This document shows positions 1-9,114 of a stretch of DNA of 39,728 nt, piece by piece. The stretch is from Sandaracinaceae bacterium. Lineage in GTDB: Bacteria; Myxococcota_A; Polyangia; Polyangiales; Sandaracinaceae. The translations under genes were made by a program, and so were the position numbers. The stretch lies in contig JAHBWG010000085.1 in the NCBI GenBank assembly GCA_019637095.1, forward strand, positions 1 to 39,728. Direction: 5' to 3'. Numbering within the stretch: position 1 is the first letter of the stretch; every line of letters starts with the position of its first letter. The notes beneath the pieces were generated by a model. The model was not told the DNA's origin, did no database searches, and worked only from the letters and a program-made list of their open reading frames with translations.

Positions 1-1785
1 CGGCGGCGCGGGCGGCATCGGCGGCGGCGGTGGCGCCGACTGCCAGCCGCCGCCCGCGTCCGGGTGGGGCACGGGGAGATCGAGGTTCGCGAACGGGTCG
101 TCGAGCGCGGCGTCGGGCGGCGCCGAGTCGAGCGCGAGACGCTGCGTGCCCGGCAGCGTCGTCGTCTTGCGGCCCGCCTGCGGCGCGACGAACGGATCGA
201 GCTCCGCGGCGAAGGGGCTCGAGAGGTCGGGCCCCGCCGGCTCGGGCGCGAGGCGATCGAGGTCGCCGTCGAGCGTGGTCTTCGGCGTGCTGACCGAGAT
301 GACGGGCGCGGGGCGGATCGACTTCACGTCGACGACGTTCGTCGGGATCGCGTCGAGGTCGGTGACGTGGGTCGTGATCTGGTCGGCGCCGATCTCGGCC
401 ACGCGCGTCGGCGCGTCGGGCAGCGGCGGGAGCGGCCCGGGCGCGACGCTGCGGCGCGCGGGCTGCGGCGGCGGGACGTTCGAGGCGGGGCGCTCCTCCG
501 GCGCGAACGCGGGCTGCTGCGGCACGCCGAGCATCGTCTTGCGCCGCGCGCGCGTCTGGCGGCGCGCCTCGACCTCCTCGCGGCTCATCTTGGTGAGGGC
601 GACCTTGCCGAGCGCGCGCGGGCGCGGGACGGCGACCTCGCCGCCGATCGTGTAGCCGTGGATCGCCGCGCCCTGCGCGACGACGAGATCGGGGTCGATG
701 TCGGCCCGCGGGCGCCGCCCGAAGTAGCCCTCGACCATCCGCTGGATGATCGGCATGCGCGTCATGCCGCCGACGAGCACGACGTTGCCGATCTCGCTCG
801 CGCGCAGCCCGGCGTTGCGCATCACCTCGTCGCAGACCTGGAACGTGCGCTGGATGTACGGCCGCGCGAGCGCCTCGAGCTCGTCGCGCGTCATCGAGAA
901 GTGCAGATCGAGCGCGCGCCCGCCCTCGCCGTGCGTGAGCTCCTGCACCGTGAGCTCGGTGGCGAGCTCGCTGGAGAGCTGGCACTTGGCCCACTCGCCG
1001 GCCGCCTTGAGGCGCTCGAAGGCCTGCGGATCGGTGCGCGGATCCCAGCCGTGTTGGCGCAGGAACGCGTCGCACATCGCGTTGGCGACCTCGCCGTCGA
1101 CGTCCTCGCCGCCGAGGAACGTGTCGCCCGCGGTGCCGAGCACCTCGAACACGTCGTCGTCGAGCTCGAGGACGGTCATGTCGAACGTGCCGCCGCCGAG
1201 GTCGTAGACGGCGATGCGCTCGCGCGCCCCCTTGCCGAACCCGTACGCGAGCGCGGCCGCGGTGGGCTCGTTGATGATCCGCAGCACGTCGAGGCCCGCG
1301 ACCTTGCCCGCCGCCTTGGTCGCGCTGCGCTGGAGCTCGTTGAAGTTCGCGGGGACCGTGATGACGGCGCGCTCGCAGCTCACCCCGAGCTCCGCCTCCG
1401 CGTTGCGGCGGAGCTGGCGCAGCACCATCGCGCTGATCTCGGCGAGCGCGTACTTGCCGCGGCGCACCTCGACGACGGCGGCGCCGTGCTTGCTCTTGCC
1501 GATCGTGAAGGCGAAGCGCTCGCGCGCCCGCTTCACCTCGGAGCTGTCGAACGGGCGGCCGATCAGCCGCTTGATCGCGTAGACGGTGTTCGCCGCGTCC
1601 ACGAGGCGGCGCTCGCGCGCGTCGTAGCCGATCAGCGTCTCGCCGTTCGGGTGGAACGAGACGACGGACGGCAACAGGCGGCGGCCCTCCGCGTCGGTCA
1701 GGACGCGCGCCTGGCCGCCGTCGGCCACGGCGACCACCGAGTTCGTCGTCCCGAGATCGATCCCGAGGACCGGTCCCTGGCTCAC
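1..1785 (-). CDS. Hsp70/DnaK-like protein, ATPase domain plus disordered tail (3' end beyond window)
   Basis: Reads leftward from GTG 1785 with no stop before the window edge (595 codons seen). The Hsp70 nucleotide-binding domain covers about residues 5-376. It has the phosphate-1 loop IDLGTTNS (residues 9-16), [11 protein letters not shown], the phosphate-2 motif YDLGGGTFD and the adenosine motif [10 protein letters not shown]. The domain ends at [13 protein letters not shown], where DnaK normally passes through a hydrophobic linker into the beta-sandwich substrate-binding domain. Here the sequence turns into a basic stretch (about 380-410, with RRKTMLGVP) and then a Pro/Ala/Asp-rich, probably disordered tail to at least residue 595. 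It is therefore an atypical Hsp70 and not housekeeping DnaK. GTG 1800 and 1815 are alternative in-frame starts. It lies 63 bp behind the lipoprotein gene on the same strand and could be co-transcribed with it. Function is inferred: an ATP-driven switch with an unconventional client or anchor region. Confidence 0.9.
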   Translation of the reverse strand, partial: MSQGPVLGIDLGTTNSVVAVADGGQARVLTDAEGRRLLPSVVSFHPNGETLIGYDARERRLVDAANTVYAIKRLIGRPFDSSEVKRARERFAFTIGKSKHGAAVVEVRRGKYALAEISAMVLRQLRRNAEAELGVSCERAVITVPANFNELQRSATKAAGKVAGLDVLRIINEPTAAALAYGFGKGARERIAVYDLGGGTFDMTVLELDDDVFEVLGTAGDTFLGGEDVDGEVANAMCDAFLRQHGWDPRTDPQAFERLKAAGEWAKCQLSSELATELTVQELTHGEGGRALDLHFSMTRDELEALARPYIQRTFQVCDEVMRNAGLRASEIGNVVLVGGMTRMPIIQRMVEGYFGRRPRADIDPDLVVAQGAAIHGYTIGGEVAVPRPRALGKVALTKMSREEVEARRQTRARRKTMLGVPQQPAFAPEERPASNVPPPQPARRSVAPGPLPPLPDAPTRVAEIGADQITTHVTDLDAIPTNVVDVKSIRPAPVISVSTPKTTLDGDLDRLAPEPAGPDLSSPFAAELDPFVAPQAGRKTTTLPGTQRLALDSAPPDAALDDPFANLDLPVPHPDAGGGWQSAPPPPPMPPAPP

Positions 1786-1848
1786 CAGCTCACCATGCAC
1801 TCGGGATTGCCGCACCGAGCGCCGCCGGAGTCAAGCGCGGCGGGCGCC

Positions 1849-2826
1849 TCAGAGCGAGCCCGGGGCGGACTGCAGCGGGCAGTCGATGAGGACGGAGGTG
1901 ATCTCGTGGTCGACGATCCGGCCTTCGCGCGGGGTGATCGTGTAGTCGGGGGCCACGTCGAACATGTCGGTGGCCGCGGTGTAGGCCGGGCTCGCCTCGA
2001 TGGAGGGGAGGCCGGCGGGGACGGTCACGGGCACCATCGCCCACAGCGGCGTGTAGTCGTCGTCCTCGAGGCCGACGCCGAAGACGTTGTTCGAGCTGCG
2101 CAGCTCGCCGTCGCCGTCCAGGTCCGCGCCGCGCGCCGCCTCGACCAGCGGGAGCGCCTCGTCCTCGCGCCGCAGCACGTAGACGTGCCGCACGAACAGC
2201 TCGCCGCTCGGCAGGACGGAGCGGTTCGGCGTCCCCGCCGAGAAGTCGAAGCAGCGCGCCTCGCGCCCGCCGACGAACACGCGCCGCGCGGGCGCGACCG
2301 TCACGCCCGGCGCGACCTCGACGCCGGCCTCGAGCGCGGCGATCGGGCAGTGCCACAGCTCGCTCCGCGCCCGCGCCGGGGGGACGCCGAGCTCGTCCGC
2401 GAGCGTGAGCGCCTCCTCCACGCTGCCGACCTGGCCGTCCCACCCCTCGGGCACCGCGACGTCGTGGATCTGTCCGTAGTGCGCGTAGCCCTCGTCGCCG
2501 GGGAGGTGGCCCGCGACGATCGGGTGATCGATGGGCGCGCACGTCGCGGCGTCGTGGCGGCAGAGCCGGTAGACGGGCATGGCGCGGCGGGTCGCGCCCT
2601 CGATCGTCCAGTAGCTCGTCCGCCGGCCGTGCACCCACGCGTGGAAGAGGGTCGCGACGCCGTCGATGCCGTCGTGCTCCGCGATGCGCGCGGCGAGGCC
2701 GGGATCGTCGTACACCGACGGGAGCGGGGCGTGAGGGCTGGCGCACGCGGCGAGGCTTGCTACGCCGATCGCGATGAGGGCGATGCCCGAGTGGACCAAG
2801 GACGCGGGGTTGCTGCTGCTTCGCAT
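1849..2826 (-). CDS. Putative lipoprotein of unknown function
   Basis: Encodes 325 aa from ATG 2826. The N-terminus is a lipoprotein signal: Arg near the start, hydrophobic core ALIAIGVASLAAC, then Cys about residue 28. The mature part has several Cys (CRHDAATC, WHCPI, ARCFDF, LIDCPL) and a short acidic DLDGDGELRSSNN stretch resembling a calcium-binding or dockerin-like loop. I recognise no family. Longer in-frame upstream sequence exists to 3186, but it is antisense to the DoxX gene and lacks a signal peptide, so I reject it. Even with the shorter start its first 53 bases overlap the divergent DoxX gene. A TTG at 2799 would shorten the overlap but gives a signal with no basic residue. It probably sits in the periplasm or outer membrane. 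Confidence 0.75.
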   Translation of the reverse strand: MRSSSNPASLVHSGIALIAIGVASLAACASPHAPLPSVYDDPGLAARIAEHDGIDGVATLFHAWVHGRRTSYWTIEGATRRAMPVYRLCRHDAATCAPIDHPIVAGHLPGDEGYAHYGQIHDVAVPEGWDGQVGSVEEALTLADELGVPPARARSELWHCPIAALEAGVEVAPGVTVAPARRVFVGGREARCFDFSAGTPNRSVLPSGELFVRHVYVLRREDEALPLVEAARGADLDGDGELRSSNNVFGVGLEDDDYTPLWAMVPVTVPAGLPSIEASPAYTAATDMFDVAPDYTITPREGRIVDHEITSVLIDCPLQSAPGSL

Positions 2827-3190
2827 GTCGTTGGGCTCCATGATGCTGGTCGCGCACGGGTGGCCGAAGCTCTCGGGTTTCGCGGAGCGGATGGATCGGT
2901 TCCCCGACCCGCTCGGCGTCGGCAGCCCCGCCAGCCTCACCCTCGCGGTGCTCGGCGAGGTGGTCGCTTCGGCGCTGATCGTGCTCGGGCTCGGGACGCG
3001 CGCCGCGGCGGTGCCGTTCATGATCACCATGGTGGTCGCTGCGCTCGTGGTCCACGCGGGAGACCCGTTCGCGGACCGCGAGCTCGCGCTGGTGTACGCT
3101 GCGGGCGCCGCGACGTTACTGCTCACCGGCCCGGGTCGGTTCTCGCTCGACGAGCTCGTCGTGCGCAGGCGCAAGCGGCGGTCCAAATGA
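2774..3190 (+). CDS. DoxX family membrane protein
   Basis: Encodes 138 aa (135 if ATG 2783 is used). The N-terminal pattern GLLLLRMSLGSMMLVAHGWPKL is the family signature: a first membrane helix holding an Arg and ending in HGxxKL. About three further hydrophobic helices follow (LTLAVLGEVVASALIVLGLG, AVPFMITMVVAALVVH, ALVYAAGAATLLLTG), and the tail is basic (VVRRRKRRSK). DoxX/YphA-like proteins are small inner-membrane proteins. Some are linked to quinone or thiosulfate oxidation or to redox balance, but the substrate cannot be read here. The gene is divergent from, and overlaps, the 5' end of the neighbouring lipoprotein gene. An inverted repeat starts 10 bp after its stop. Confidence 0.85.
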   Translation: MRAMPEWTKDAGLLLLRMSLGSMMLVAHGWPKLSGFAERMDRFPDPLGVGSPASLTLAVLGEVVASALIVLGLGTRAAAVPFMITMVVAALVVHAGDPFADRELALVYAAGAATLLLTGPGRFSLDELVVRRRKRRSK

Positions 3191-3200
3191 GAGTGATCGA

Positions 3201-3271
3201 GGGGACGATCCTCGTCATTTCGTCATTCGCGGCTCGCGGAGGAGAATGACGAGATGACGAGGATCGTCCCC
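3201..3271. repeat. 28-bp near-perfect inverted repeat, 15-nt loop, member of a dispersed repeat
   Basis: Left arm 3201-3228 and right arm 3244-3271 are reverse complements with one mismatch in 28 positions. The loop is 3229-3243. The left arm occurs again, base for base, at 31210-31237. The arms are built from CGTCATT-type units. It starts 10 bp after the DoxX stop and could form a strong transcript hairpin. The right arm contains the start codon (3254-3256) of the downstream lipoprotein gene. Confidence 0.9.
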
Positions 3272-3934
3272 GCGGTGCTTTCGGCGCTCGCGCTGAGCGG
3301 GTGCTTCTTGTTCCCGGTGCGCGCGGAGCCGGACGCGGGGCCGCGCGTGGACGCGGGCGTCGACGCGGGCCGCGACGCGGGGGAGCCGCCGGACGCGGGG
3401 CCGTTCGACGCGGGGGAGCCGCCCGACGCAGGGCCGTTCGACGCGGGCGAGCCGCCGGACGCAGGCGAGCTGCCGGACGCGGGCTTCGACGCGGGCTCCG
3501 ACGCGGGCCCGACGGACTTCGCGCCGCCGCTCGAGCAGCCGGGCTCGGCGAGCTGCCGCTTCGGCAACTGCGCGACCGATGGCTGGAGCGGGAGCTACGA
3601 GGCGAGCTGCTCGTTCTCGAACTGCCCGCGCGACGGCTGGTCCGGGCGCCTCCCGGACGGCTCCTCCTTCGACGTGAGCTGCAGCTTCTCCGACTGCGCC
3701 GCGAACGGCTGGCGGACGCGCGCCTCCGACGGCACCCACGAGACGAGCTGCCGCTTCGGGCGCTGCTTCCGCGAGGGCTGGGTCACGCGCCGCCCGGACG
3801 GCTCGAGCGTCGAGGTGAGCTGCCGCTTCGGGAACTGCGTCACCGACGGATGGTCGGTGCGCGCGCCCGAGGGCAACTACGATTGCACTTGTCGGTTCGG
3901 CCGCTGCGCGACCGACGGCGTCGAGTGCCGCTGA
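3254..3934 (+). CDS. Lipoprotein with Asp-Ala-Gly linker and six Cys-rich SCxFxxC repeats
   Basis: Encodes 226 aa. The signal peptide ends in a lipobox, ALSGC (Cys 17). Residues about 25-85 are a low-complexity linker of repeated DAG and EPPDAG units, common in myxobacterial surface lipoproteins. From about residue 97 to the end come six repeats of 18-24 aa with the pattern (S/T)-C-x-F-(G/S)-x-C-x3-G-W/V followed by a polar, DG-rich loop. Each has two Cys spaced CX4C, and the last adds extra Cys (DCTC, VECR). I do not recognise the repeat as a named domain. The even Cys content suggests one disulfide per repeat in an extracytoplasmic stalk or binding surface; that is inference. The first six codons lie inside the 28-bp repeat arm. 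A purine-rich GGAGGAG at 3238-3244 is a plausible ribosome binding site. It ends 2 bp from the convergent NAD+ synthetase stop. Confidence 0.85.
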   Translation: MTRIVPAVLSALALSGCFLFPVRAEPDAGPRVDAGVDAGRDAGEPPDAGPFDAGEPPDAGPFDAGEPPDAGELPDAGFDAGSDAGPTDFAPPLEQPGSASCRFGNCATDGWSGSYEASCSFSNCPRDGWSGRLPDGSSFDVSCSFSDCAANGWRTRASDGTHETSCRFGRCFREGWVTRRPDGSSVEVSCRFGNCVTDGWSVRAPEGNYDCTCRFGRCATDGVECR

Positions 3935-3936
3935 GC

Positions 3937-5949
3937 TCACTCCGCTTCGTAGCTCTCGACCGCGCCGAGCCACGACGCGACCTGCGCGTCCGACGGCATG
4001 CGCCAGTCCCCGCGCGGCGAGAGCGCGACCATGCCGACCTTGGGCCCGTCCGCGGTGCAGCTCCGCTTGAACTGGTTGGCGAAGAACCGCGCGTAGAACA
4101 CGCCGAGCCACCGCTTGAGCTCCGCGAGCGGGTAGGCGTCGCCGAACGCGACGCGCGCGAGGTCGAGCACGCGCCCCGGCCGCGCGCCGTGGCGGACCAC
4201 GTGGTAGAGGAAGAAGTCGTGCAGCTCGTACGGCCCGATCGCCGACTCCGTGAGCTGCGCGATCCGCCCCGACTCGTCCGCGGGCAGGAGCTCCGGCGAG
4301 ATCGGCGTCTCCAGGATGGCGAAGAGGACCTCCCGCAGCGCCTCGGGCGCCGCCGCGAAGGCGCGCGCGCGCTCGTTCGCGACCCACCGGATGACGAAGC
4401 GGATCAGCGTCTTGGGGACGCCCGCGTTCACGTCGTACATCGAGATGTGATCGCCCGAGTACGTCGACCACCCGAGCGCCTTCTCGGAGAGATCGCCCGT
4501 CCCGACGACGATCCCGCGCTCCTTGTTGGCGAGCGTCATCAAGACGAGCGTGCGCAAGCGAGCTTGCACGTTCTCGAGCGTCGGGTCGCCGAGCGTCGGG
4601 TCCGCGCGCACGCGCGCGAGGAGCGCCTCGACGCTCGCCGTCCCGGCGGCGGCGCCGTGCCCGACCGCGCCGAGCACCAGGTGGCTCGCCTCCGACACGC
4701 CGACGGTCGAGAAGCTCGCGCCGAGCTCCGCGGCGAGCCGCGCCGCGTTGTCCCGCGTGCCATCCGTCGTCCCGAGGCCCGGCATCGTCACCGTGAAGAG
4801 ATCGCTGCGCGGCTGCCCGGTGAGGTCGAGCGCCGCCGCGCACACGAGCGCGGCCATCGTCGAGTCGAGCCCGCCGCTCAGCCCGAGCACGAGCTTGGGC
4901 TCGCCGATCGCCTTCATGCGCGTCGCGAGCGCGTTCGCCTGGATCTCGAAGATCTCCCAGCAGCGCGTGGCGAGCGTGGCCGGATCCGAGGGCAGGAACG
5001 GGTGCGCGGGCACGTCGCGGCGGAGCGCGCCGGGCGCGGCGCCGGCGCGGAAGCTCACGTGGCGGAACGGCCGGCGGTGCTCCCGCGCGCAGTCGCCGAA
5101 CGTGTTGGTCGCGATGCGCTCGCGCGCGAGCAGCTCGAGGTCCACGTCCGCGGTGACGAGCTGGTCCTGCCGCGCGAAGCGCGTCGACTCGGCGAGGACG
5201 CGCCCGTTCTCGGTGATGAACGCGTCGGCGTCGAACGCGAGGTCCGTCGACGACTCGCCGGGCCCGGCGGCGACGTAGAGATAGGCGCACTTGCCGCGGT
5301 CCGACGCGGAGCGCGCGAGCAGGCGCCTCAGCTCGGCCTTGCCGACCGTGAAGTTCGACGCGCTGAGGTTCGCGATCACCGTCGCGCCGGCGGAGACCTG
5401 GTAGACGCTCGGCGGCACGTGGACCCAGTAGTCCTCGCAGACCTCGAGGCCCACGACGAGGTCCGGCGCGTCCTCGGCCTCGAACAGCAGATCCATCCCG
5501 AACGGCGCCTCCTGATCGGCGAGCCGCACGCGGGATCCCGCGGGGACCTCGGTGCCCGGCCGGAACCAGCGCGCCTCCTCGAACTCGCGGTACGTGGGGA
5601 GGTACGCCTTGGGCACGACGCCGAGCACGCGCCCGCGCTGGATCGCGACCGCGGCGTTGTAGACGCCGCTCGCCGTGCGCACCGGCATGCCGACGACGGC
5701 GAGCGGCGCGCGCTCCGCGCTCGCGTCGAGCAGCTCGACGAGCGCGTCCTCGCACGCCTCGAGCAGGTGGTGGTCCAGGACGAGGTCGCGCACGGTGTAG
5801 CCGCACAGGCAGAGCTCGGGGAACACCACGAGCGCGTCGCCTTGCGCGTCGGCGCGCTCGAGCAACGACAGGACGTGCTCGAGGTTCGCCTCGAAGTCGG
5901 CGACCCGCACCTCGGGCACCGCCACGCTCACCCTCGCGAATCCGCGCAT
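3937..5949 (-). CDS. nadE: Glutamine-dependent NAD+ synthetase
   Basis: Encodes 670 aa, close to the usual length of two-domain bacterial/eukaryotic NAD+ synthetases (about 650-680). The N-terminal nitrilase-type glutaminase domain has the Glu-Lys-Cys triad at E45 (FPEL), K114 (PKAYLPTYREFEE) and C171 (GLEVCEDYW). It frees ammonia from glutamine. The C-terminal ATP-pyrophosphatase domain has the P-loop SGGLDS (358-363) and GTGDLSEKALGWSTY. It amidates deamido-NAD+ to NAD+ through an adenylate. ATG 5949 is chosen because MRGFARVSVAVPEV begins at the family's normal N-terminus; upstream in-frame sequence is not family-like. It is divergent from the cystathionine beta-synthase gene with 133 bp between and convergent with the Cys-repeat lipoprotein. 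Enzyme assignment is firm. Confidence 0.97.
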   Translation of the reverse strand: MRGFARVSVAVPEVRVADFEANLEHVLSLLERADAQGDALVVFPELCLCGYTVRDLVLDHHLLEACEDALVELLDASAERAPLAVVGMPVRTASGVYNAAVAIQRGRVLGVVPKAYLPTYREFEEARWFRPGTEVPAGSRVRLADQEAPFGMDLLFEAEDAPDLVVGLEVCEDYWVHVPPSVYQVSAGATVIANLSASNFTVGKAELRRLLARSASDRGKCAYLYVAAGPGESSTDLAFDADAFITENGRVLAESTRFARQDQLVTADVDLELLARERIATNTFGDCAREHRRPFRHVSFRAGAAPGALRRDVPAHPFLPSDPATLATRCWEIFEIQANALATRMKAIGEPKLVLGLSGGLDSTMAALVCAAALDLTGQPRSDLFTVTMPGLGTTDGTRDNAARLAAELGASFSTVGVSEASHLVLGAVGHGAAAGTASVEALLARVRADPTLGDPTLENVQARLRTLVLMTLANKERGIVVGTGDLSEKALGWSTYSGDHISMYDVNAGVPKTLIRFVIRWVANERARAFAAAPEALREVLFAILETPISPELLPADESGRIAQLTESAIGPYELHDFFLYHVVRHGARPGRVLDLARVAFGDAYPLAELKRWLGVFYARFFANQFKRSCTADGPKVGMVALSPRGDWRMPSDAQVASWLGAVESYEAE

Positions 5950-6067
5950 GCGCGTACGTGTGCCACACCTCGGCCCTCGGCGTCTCGCCTCTCCCGTCTC
6001 GGATCGCTGCGGCCCTCGCGCCCGCGGATTCTCACGGCGCGGGGTGGTCAAGCGCCGCGCGAACGGG

Positions 6068-6073
6068 TAGCTC
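6068..6073 (+). promoter_or_regulatory. -10-like hexamer of the cystathionine beta-synthase gene
   Basis: TAGCTC followed by 9 nt and then ATG 6083, the same spacing seen before many genes in this window. It implies a transcript starting within a few bases of the start codon. No clear -35 box. Confidence 0.4.
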
Positions 6074-6082
6074 CGCACCGCG

Positions 6083-7453
<1,371 letters not shown>

Positions 7454-7458
7454 CCGCG

Positions 7459-7926
7459 TCAGCCGAGGAGGCTGCGCAGCATCCACGCGGTCTTCTCGTG
7501 GACCTGCAGCCGCTGCGTCAGGAGGTCCGCCGTCGCCTCGTCGCCGCCCGCCTCGGCGGCGGGGAACACCGAGCGCGCCGTGCGCACCACCGTCTCGTGG
7601 TCCACGACGAGCGCGCGCACCATCGCGGTCGCCTCCGGCACCCCCTCGGCCTCGGGCACCTTCGAGAGCCTCGCGAACTCGCGGTAGCTCCCCGGCGCGG
7701 GCGCGCCGAGCGAGCGGATGCGCTCCGCGATCAGATCGACCGCGAGCGCGAGCTCCTCGTACTCCAGCTGGAACATCTGGTGGAGCGTGGTGAACATCGG
7801 ACCCGTCACGTTCCAGTGGAAGTTGTGGGTCTTGAGGTAGAGCGTGTAGGTGTCCGCGAGCAGGCGCGACAGGCCCTCGACGATCTCGAGGCGCCGCTCC
7901 TCGGGGATCCCGATGTCGATCTTCAT
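7459..7926 (-). CDS. dps: Dps/ferritin-like DNA-protection protein
   Basis: Encodes 155 aa, typical for Dps. The signature [14 protein letters not shown] is near residues 32-44. Ferroxidase-type residues follow the Dps spacing: H37, H49, D64 and E68. The position usually occupied by Asp/Glu four residues after the second His is Gln53, a variation also found in other Dps-like proteins. Dps forms dodecamers that oxidise and store iron with peroxide and can coat DNA. A purine-rich stretch ending GGGAG sits just before ATG 7926. The gene is 85 bp downstream of the branched-polyamine-synthase-like gene on the same strand; a small hairpin in that gap may end the upstream transcript or act at the dps promoter. 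Confidence 0.93.
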   Translation of the reverse strand: MKIDIGIPEERRLEIVEGLSRLLADTYTLYLKTHNFHWNVTGPMFTTLHQMFQLEYEELALAVDLIAERIRSLGAPAPGSYREFARLSKVPEAEGVPEATAMVRALVVDHETVVRTARSVFPAAEAGGDEATADLLTQRLQVHEKTAWMLRSLLG

Positions 7927-7982
7927 CTCCCGTCTCTCTTTCTCGGCCGTCTCTGGTGCTTCGGTCCGCGATCGCCAAGCTA

Positions 7983-7997
7983 CCCACGGATCGTGGG
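7983..7997. promoter_or_regulatory. Small palindrome between the polyamine-synthase-like gene and dps
   Basis: CCCACG (7983-7988), three bases, CGTGGG (7992-7997): a perfect 6-bp stem. Flanking bases extend it imperfectly towards GCGAT/ATCGC. It could be a terminator for the upstream gene or an operator for dps; the sequence does not decide. Confidence 0.4.
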
Positions 7998-8011
7998 CTG
8001 GCCAATCGCGG

Positions 8012-8803
8012 TCAGCGGGCGAGGCGGTACAGGTTGGACCACGCGCAGGTGTGGGTGACCAGCGCCTCGATCCACGCGCGCTCGACGCCGAGCGCCTCGA
8101 CGATGGCGCTCGGATCGAACGACGCGAGGCTCAGCGGGTACGCGTGCACGTCGAGGTGCGCCTCCACGACGTGCCAGCCCAGGCGCGCCATCGCCTCGCG
8201 CACCGCGCCGTGCTCGGGGTTCCAGAGGGGATCGTCGACCCAGTAGAGGGCGCCGCCCGGCGCGAGGCACGCGGCGGCGAAGCAGAGGAAGCCGAGGCCG
8301 CCGTCGAGGTCGCGGAACGGGTCGGTCACCGCGGCGGTGAAGCGACGCCGGAGCGCCGCCGGCACGGAGCCCTCGAGGAAGTCCGCGCGGTGGGTCTCGA
8401 CGCCCTCGGCCGCGAGGAACGCGAGCAGGCGCTCGTCGAGATCGAGCGCGCAGACCTCGCGGTGGCCGAGGAGGCGCAGGGCGAGCGTGACGCCGTCGTC
8501 GTCGCCGACCGCGACCACGCGCTCGTGCCCGCGCACGTGCGCCGCGCGGCGCAGGCACGAGGCCGCGTCGACGTGGAGCTGCCCGAGCTCCTCGTCGCGC
8601 GCGGGGCGGTCCGCGAGCTGCGCCTCGAGCGCGGCGAGCTGCGCCGGATCGACCTCGGCGGGCGCGGCGTCGCGCGTGCGCTCGGCCATGCGCAGCAGCC
8701 ACGCGAGGCTCACGCGCGGATCGTCGGGGTCGCCCGCGAGATCCACGTCGCCGACGCTCGCGCTCCGGGGCGCCGCGCGGAGCAGCGCGTCGAGGGCGCT
8801 CAC
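8012..8803 (-). CDS. Branched-chain polyamine synthase A-like (DUF43 family) aminopropyltransferase
   Basis: Encodes 263 aa from GTG 8803. The Rossmann-like core carries [15 protein letters not shown], with the Gly-Asp-Asp-Asp motif of BpsA/DUF43 enzymes, then [13 protein letters not shown] and [17 protein letters not shown], which match the family's second and third strand motifs. Archaeal and Thermus BpsA transfers aminopropyl groups from decarboxylated S-adenosylmethionine to spermidine, giving N4-branched polyamines. This copy is shorter than the archaeal enzymes (about 350 aa) and seems to lack most of the N-terminal winged-helix region. GTG 8803 overlaps the stop of the zinc-ribbon gene (GTGA), so the two are translationally coupled; the longer ATG start at 8899 lies inside the zinc-ribbon gene in another frame and is rejected. 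Substrate in this organism is inferred only. Confidence 0.75.
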   Translation of the reverse strand: MSALDALLRAAPRSASVGDVDLAGDPDDPRVSLAWLLRMAERTRDAAPAEVDPAQLAALEAQLADRPARDEELGQLHVDAASCLRRAAHVRGHERVVAVGDDDGVTLALRLLGHREVCALDLDERLLAFLAAEGVETHRADFLEGSVPAALRRRFTAAVTDPFRDLDGGLGFLCFAAACLAPGGALYWVDDPLWNPEHGAVREAMARLGWHVVEAHLDVHAYPLSLASFDPSAIVEALGVERAWIEALVTHTCAWSNLYRLAR

Positions 8804-9075
8804 GCGGGCGGCCGGCACCAGCGGAACCCTTTGACCTTCGACCAGTCGATCGCCTGCGGATCGCGCACGTACTCCTCGAAGTAGCCGCAGCTCGTGCACA
8901 CGAACGCCTCGACCTCACCGGCCGGTTGGTGGGCGACCACCCCGAAGACGTTTCCCACCTGCTCCATGGCGATCTTGCGGTCGACCGACGCCTTGCCGTA
9001 GGCGCCGTCCGGCAGCGACTCGAGGTAGCCGATCCGATCGCTCGCGCACTTGGGGCACTGCCACGTCCGCTTCAT
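8800..9075 (-). CDS. Small zinc-ribbon protein
   Basis: Encodes 91 aa. Two CxxC pairs, CPKC near the N-terminus and CTSCGY near residue 59, should form one zinc ribbon around a 50-residue middle section. The C-terminus is aromatic and basic ([12 protein letters not shown]). GGAGGAAG ends 4 nt before ATG 9075, a good ribosome binding site. Its TGA overlaps the GTG of the polyamine-synthase-like gene by 4 nt, so the two are co-translated. Such proteins often bind nucleic acid or act as adaptors, but no specific role can be read. It is divergent from the DUF4863 gene with 39 bp between. Confidence 0.8.
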   Translation of the reverse strand: MKRTWQCPKCASDRIGYLESLPDGAYGKASVDRKIAMEQVGNVFGVVAHQPAGEVEAFVCTSCGYFEEYVRDPQAIDWSKVKGFRWCRPPA

Positions 9076-9098
9076 CTCGCTTCCTCCGGCGTCGAGGG

Positions 9099-9104
9099 TA
9101 TCCT
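9099..9104 (+). promoter_or_regulatory. -10-like hexamer of the DUF4863 gene
   Basis: TATCCT followed by 10 nt and ATG 9115. The spacing implies a leaderless or nearly leaderless transcript. Confidence 0.45.
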
Positions 9105-9114
9105 CGCTCGCGAC

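Noticed and set aside
64-3249. A 1061-codon plus-strand open frame, and other very long frames (3301-8058, 36375-39647)
   Set aside because: Arg/Ala/Gly-rich translations with no motifs. They are antisense or off-frame shadows of convincing genes, as expected at this GC content.
8012-8899. Longer start for the polyamine-synthase-like gene at 8899
   Set aside because: The added residues lie in another frame of the zinc-ribbon gene; GTG 8803 with a 4-nt stop overlap is a better start.
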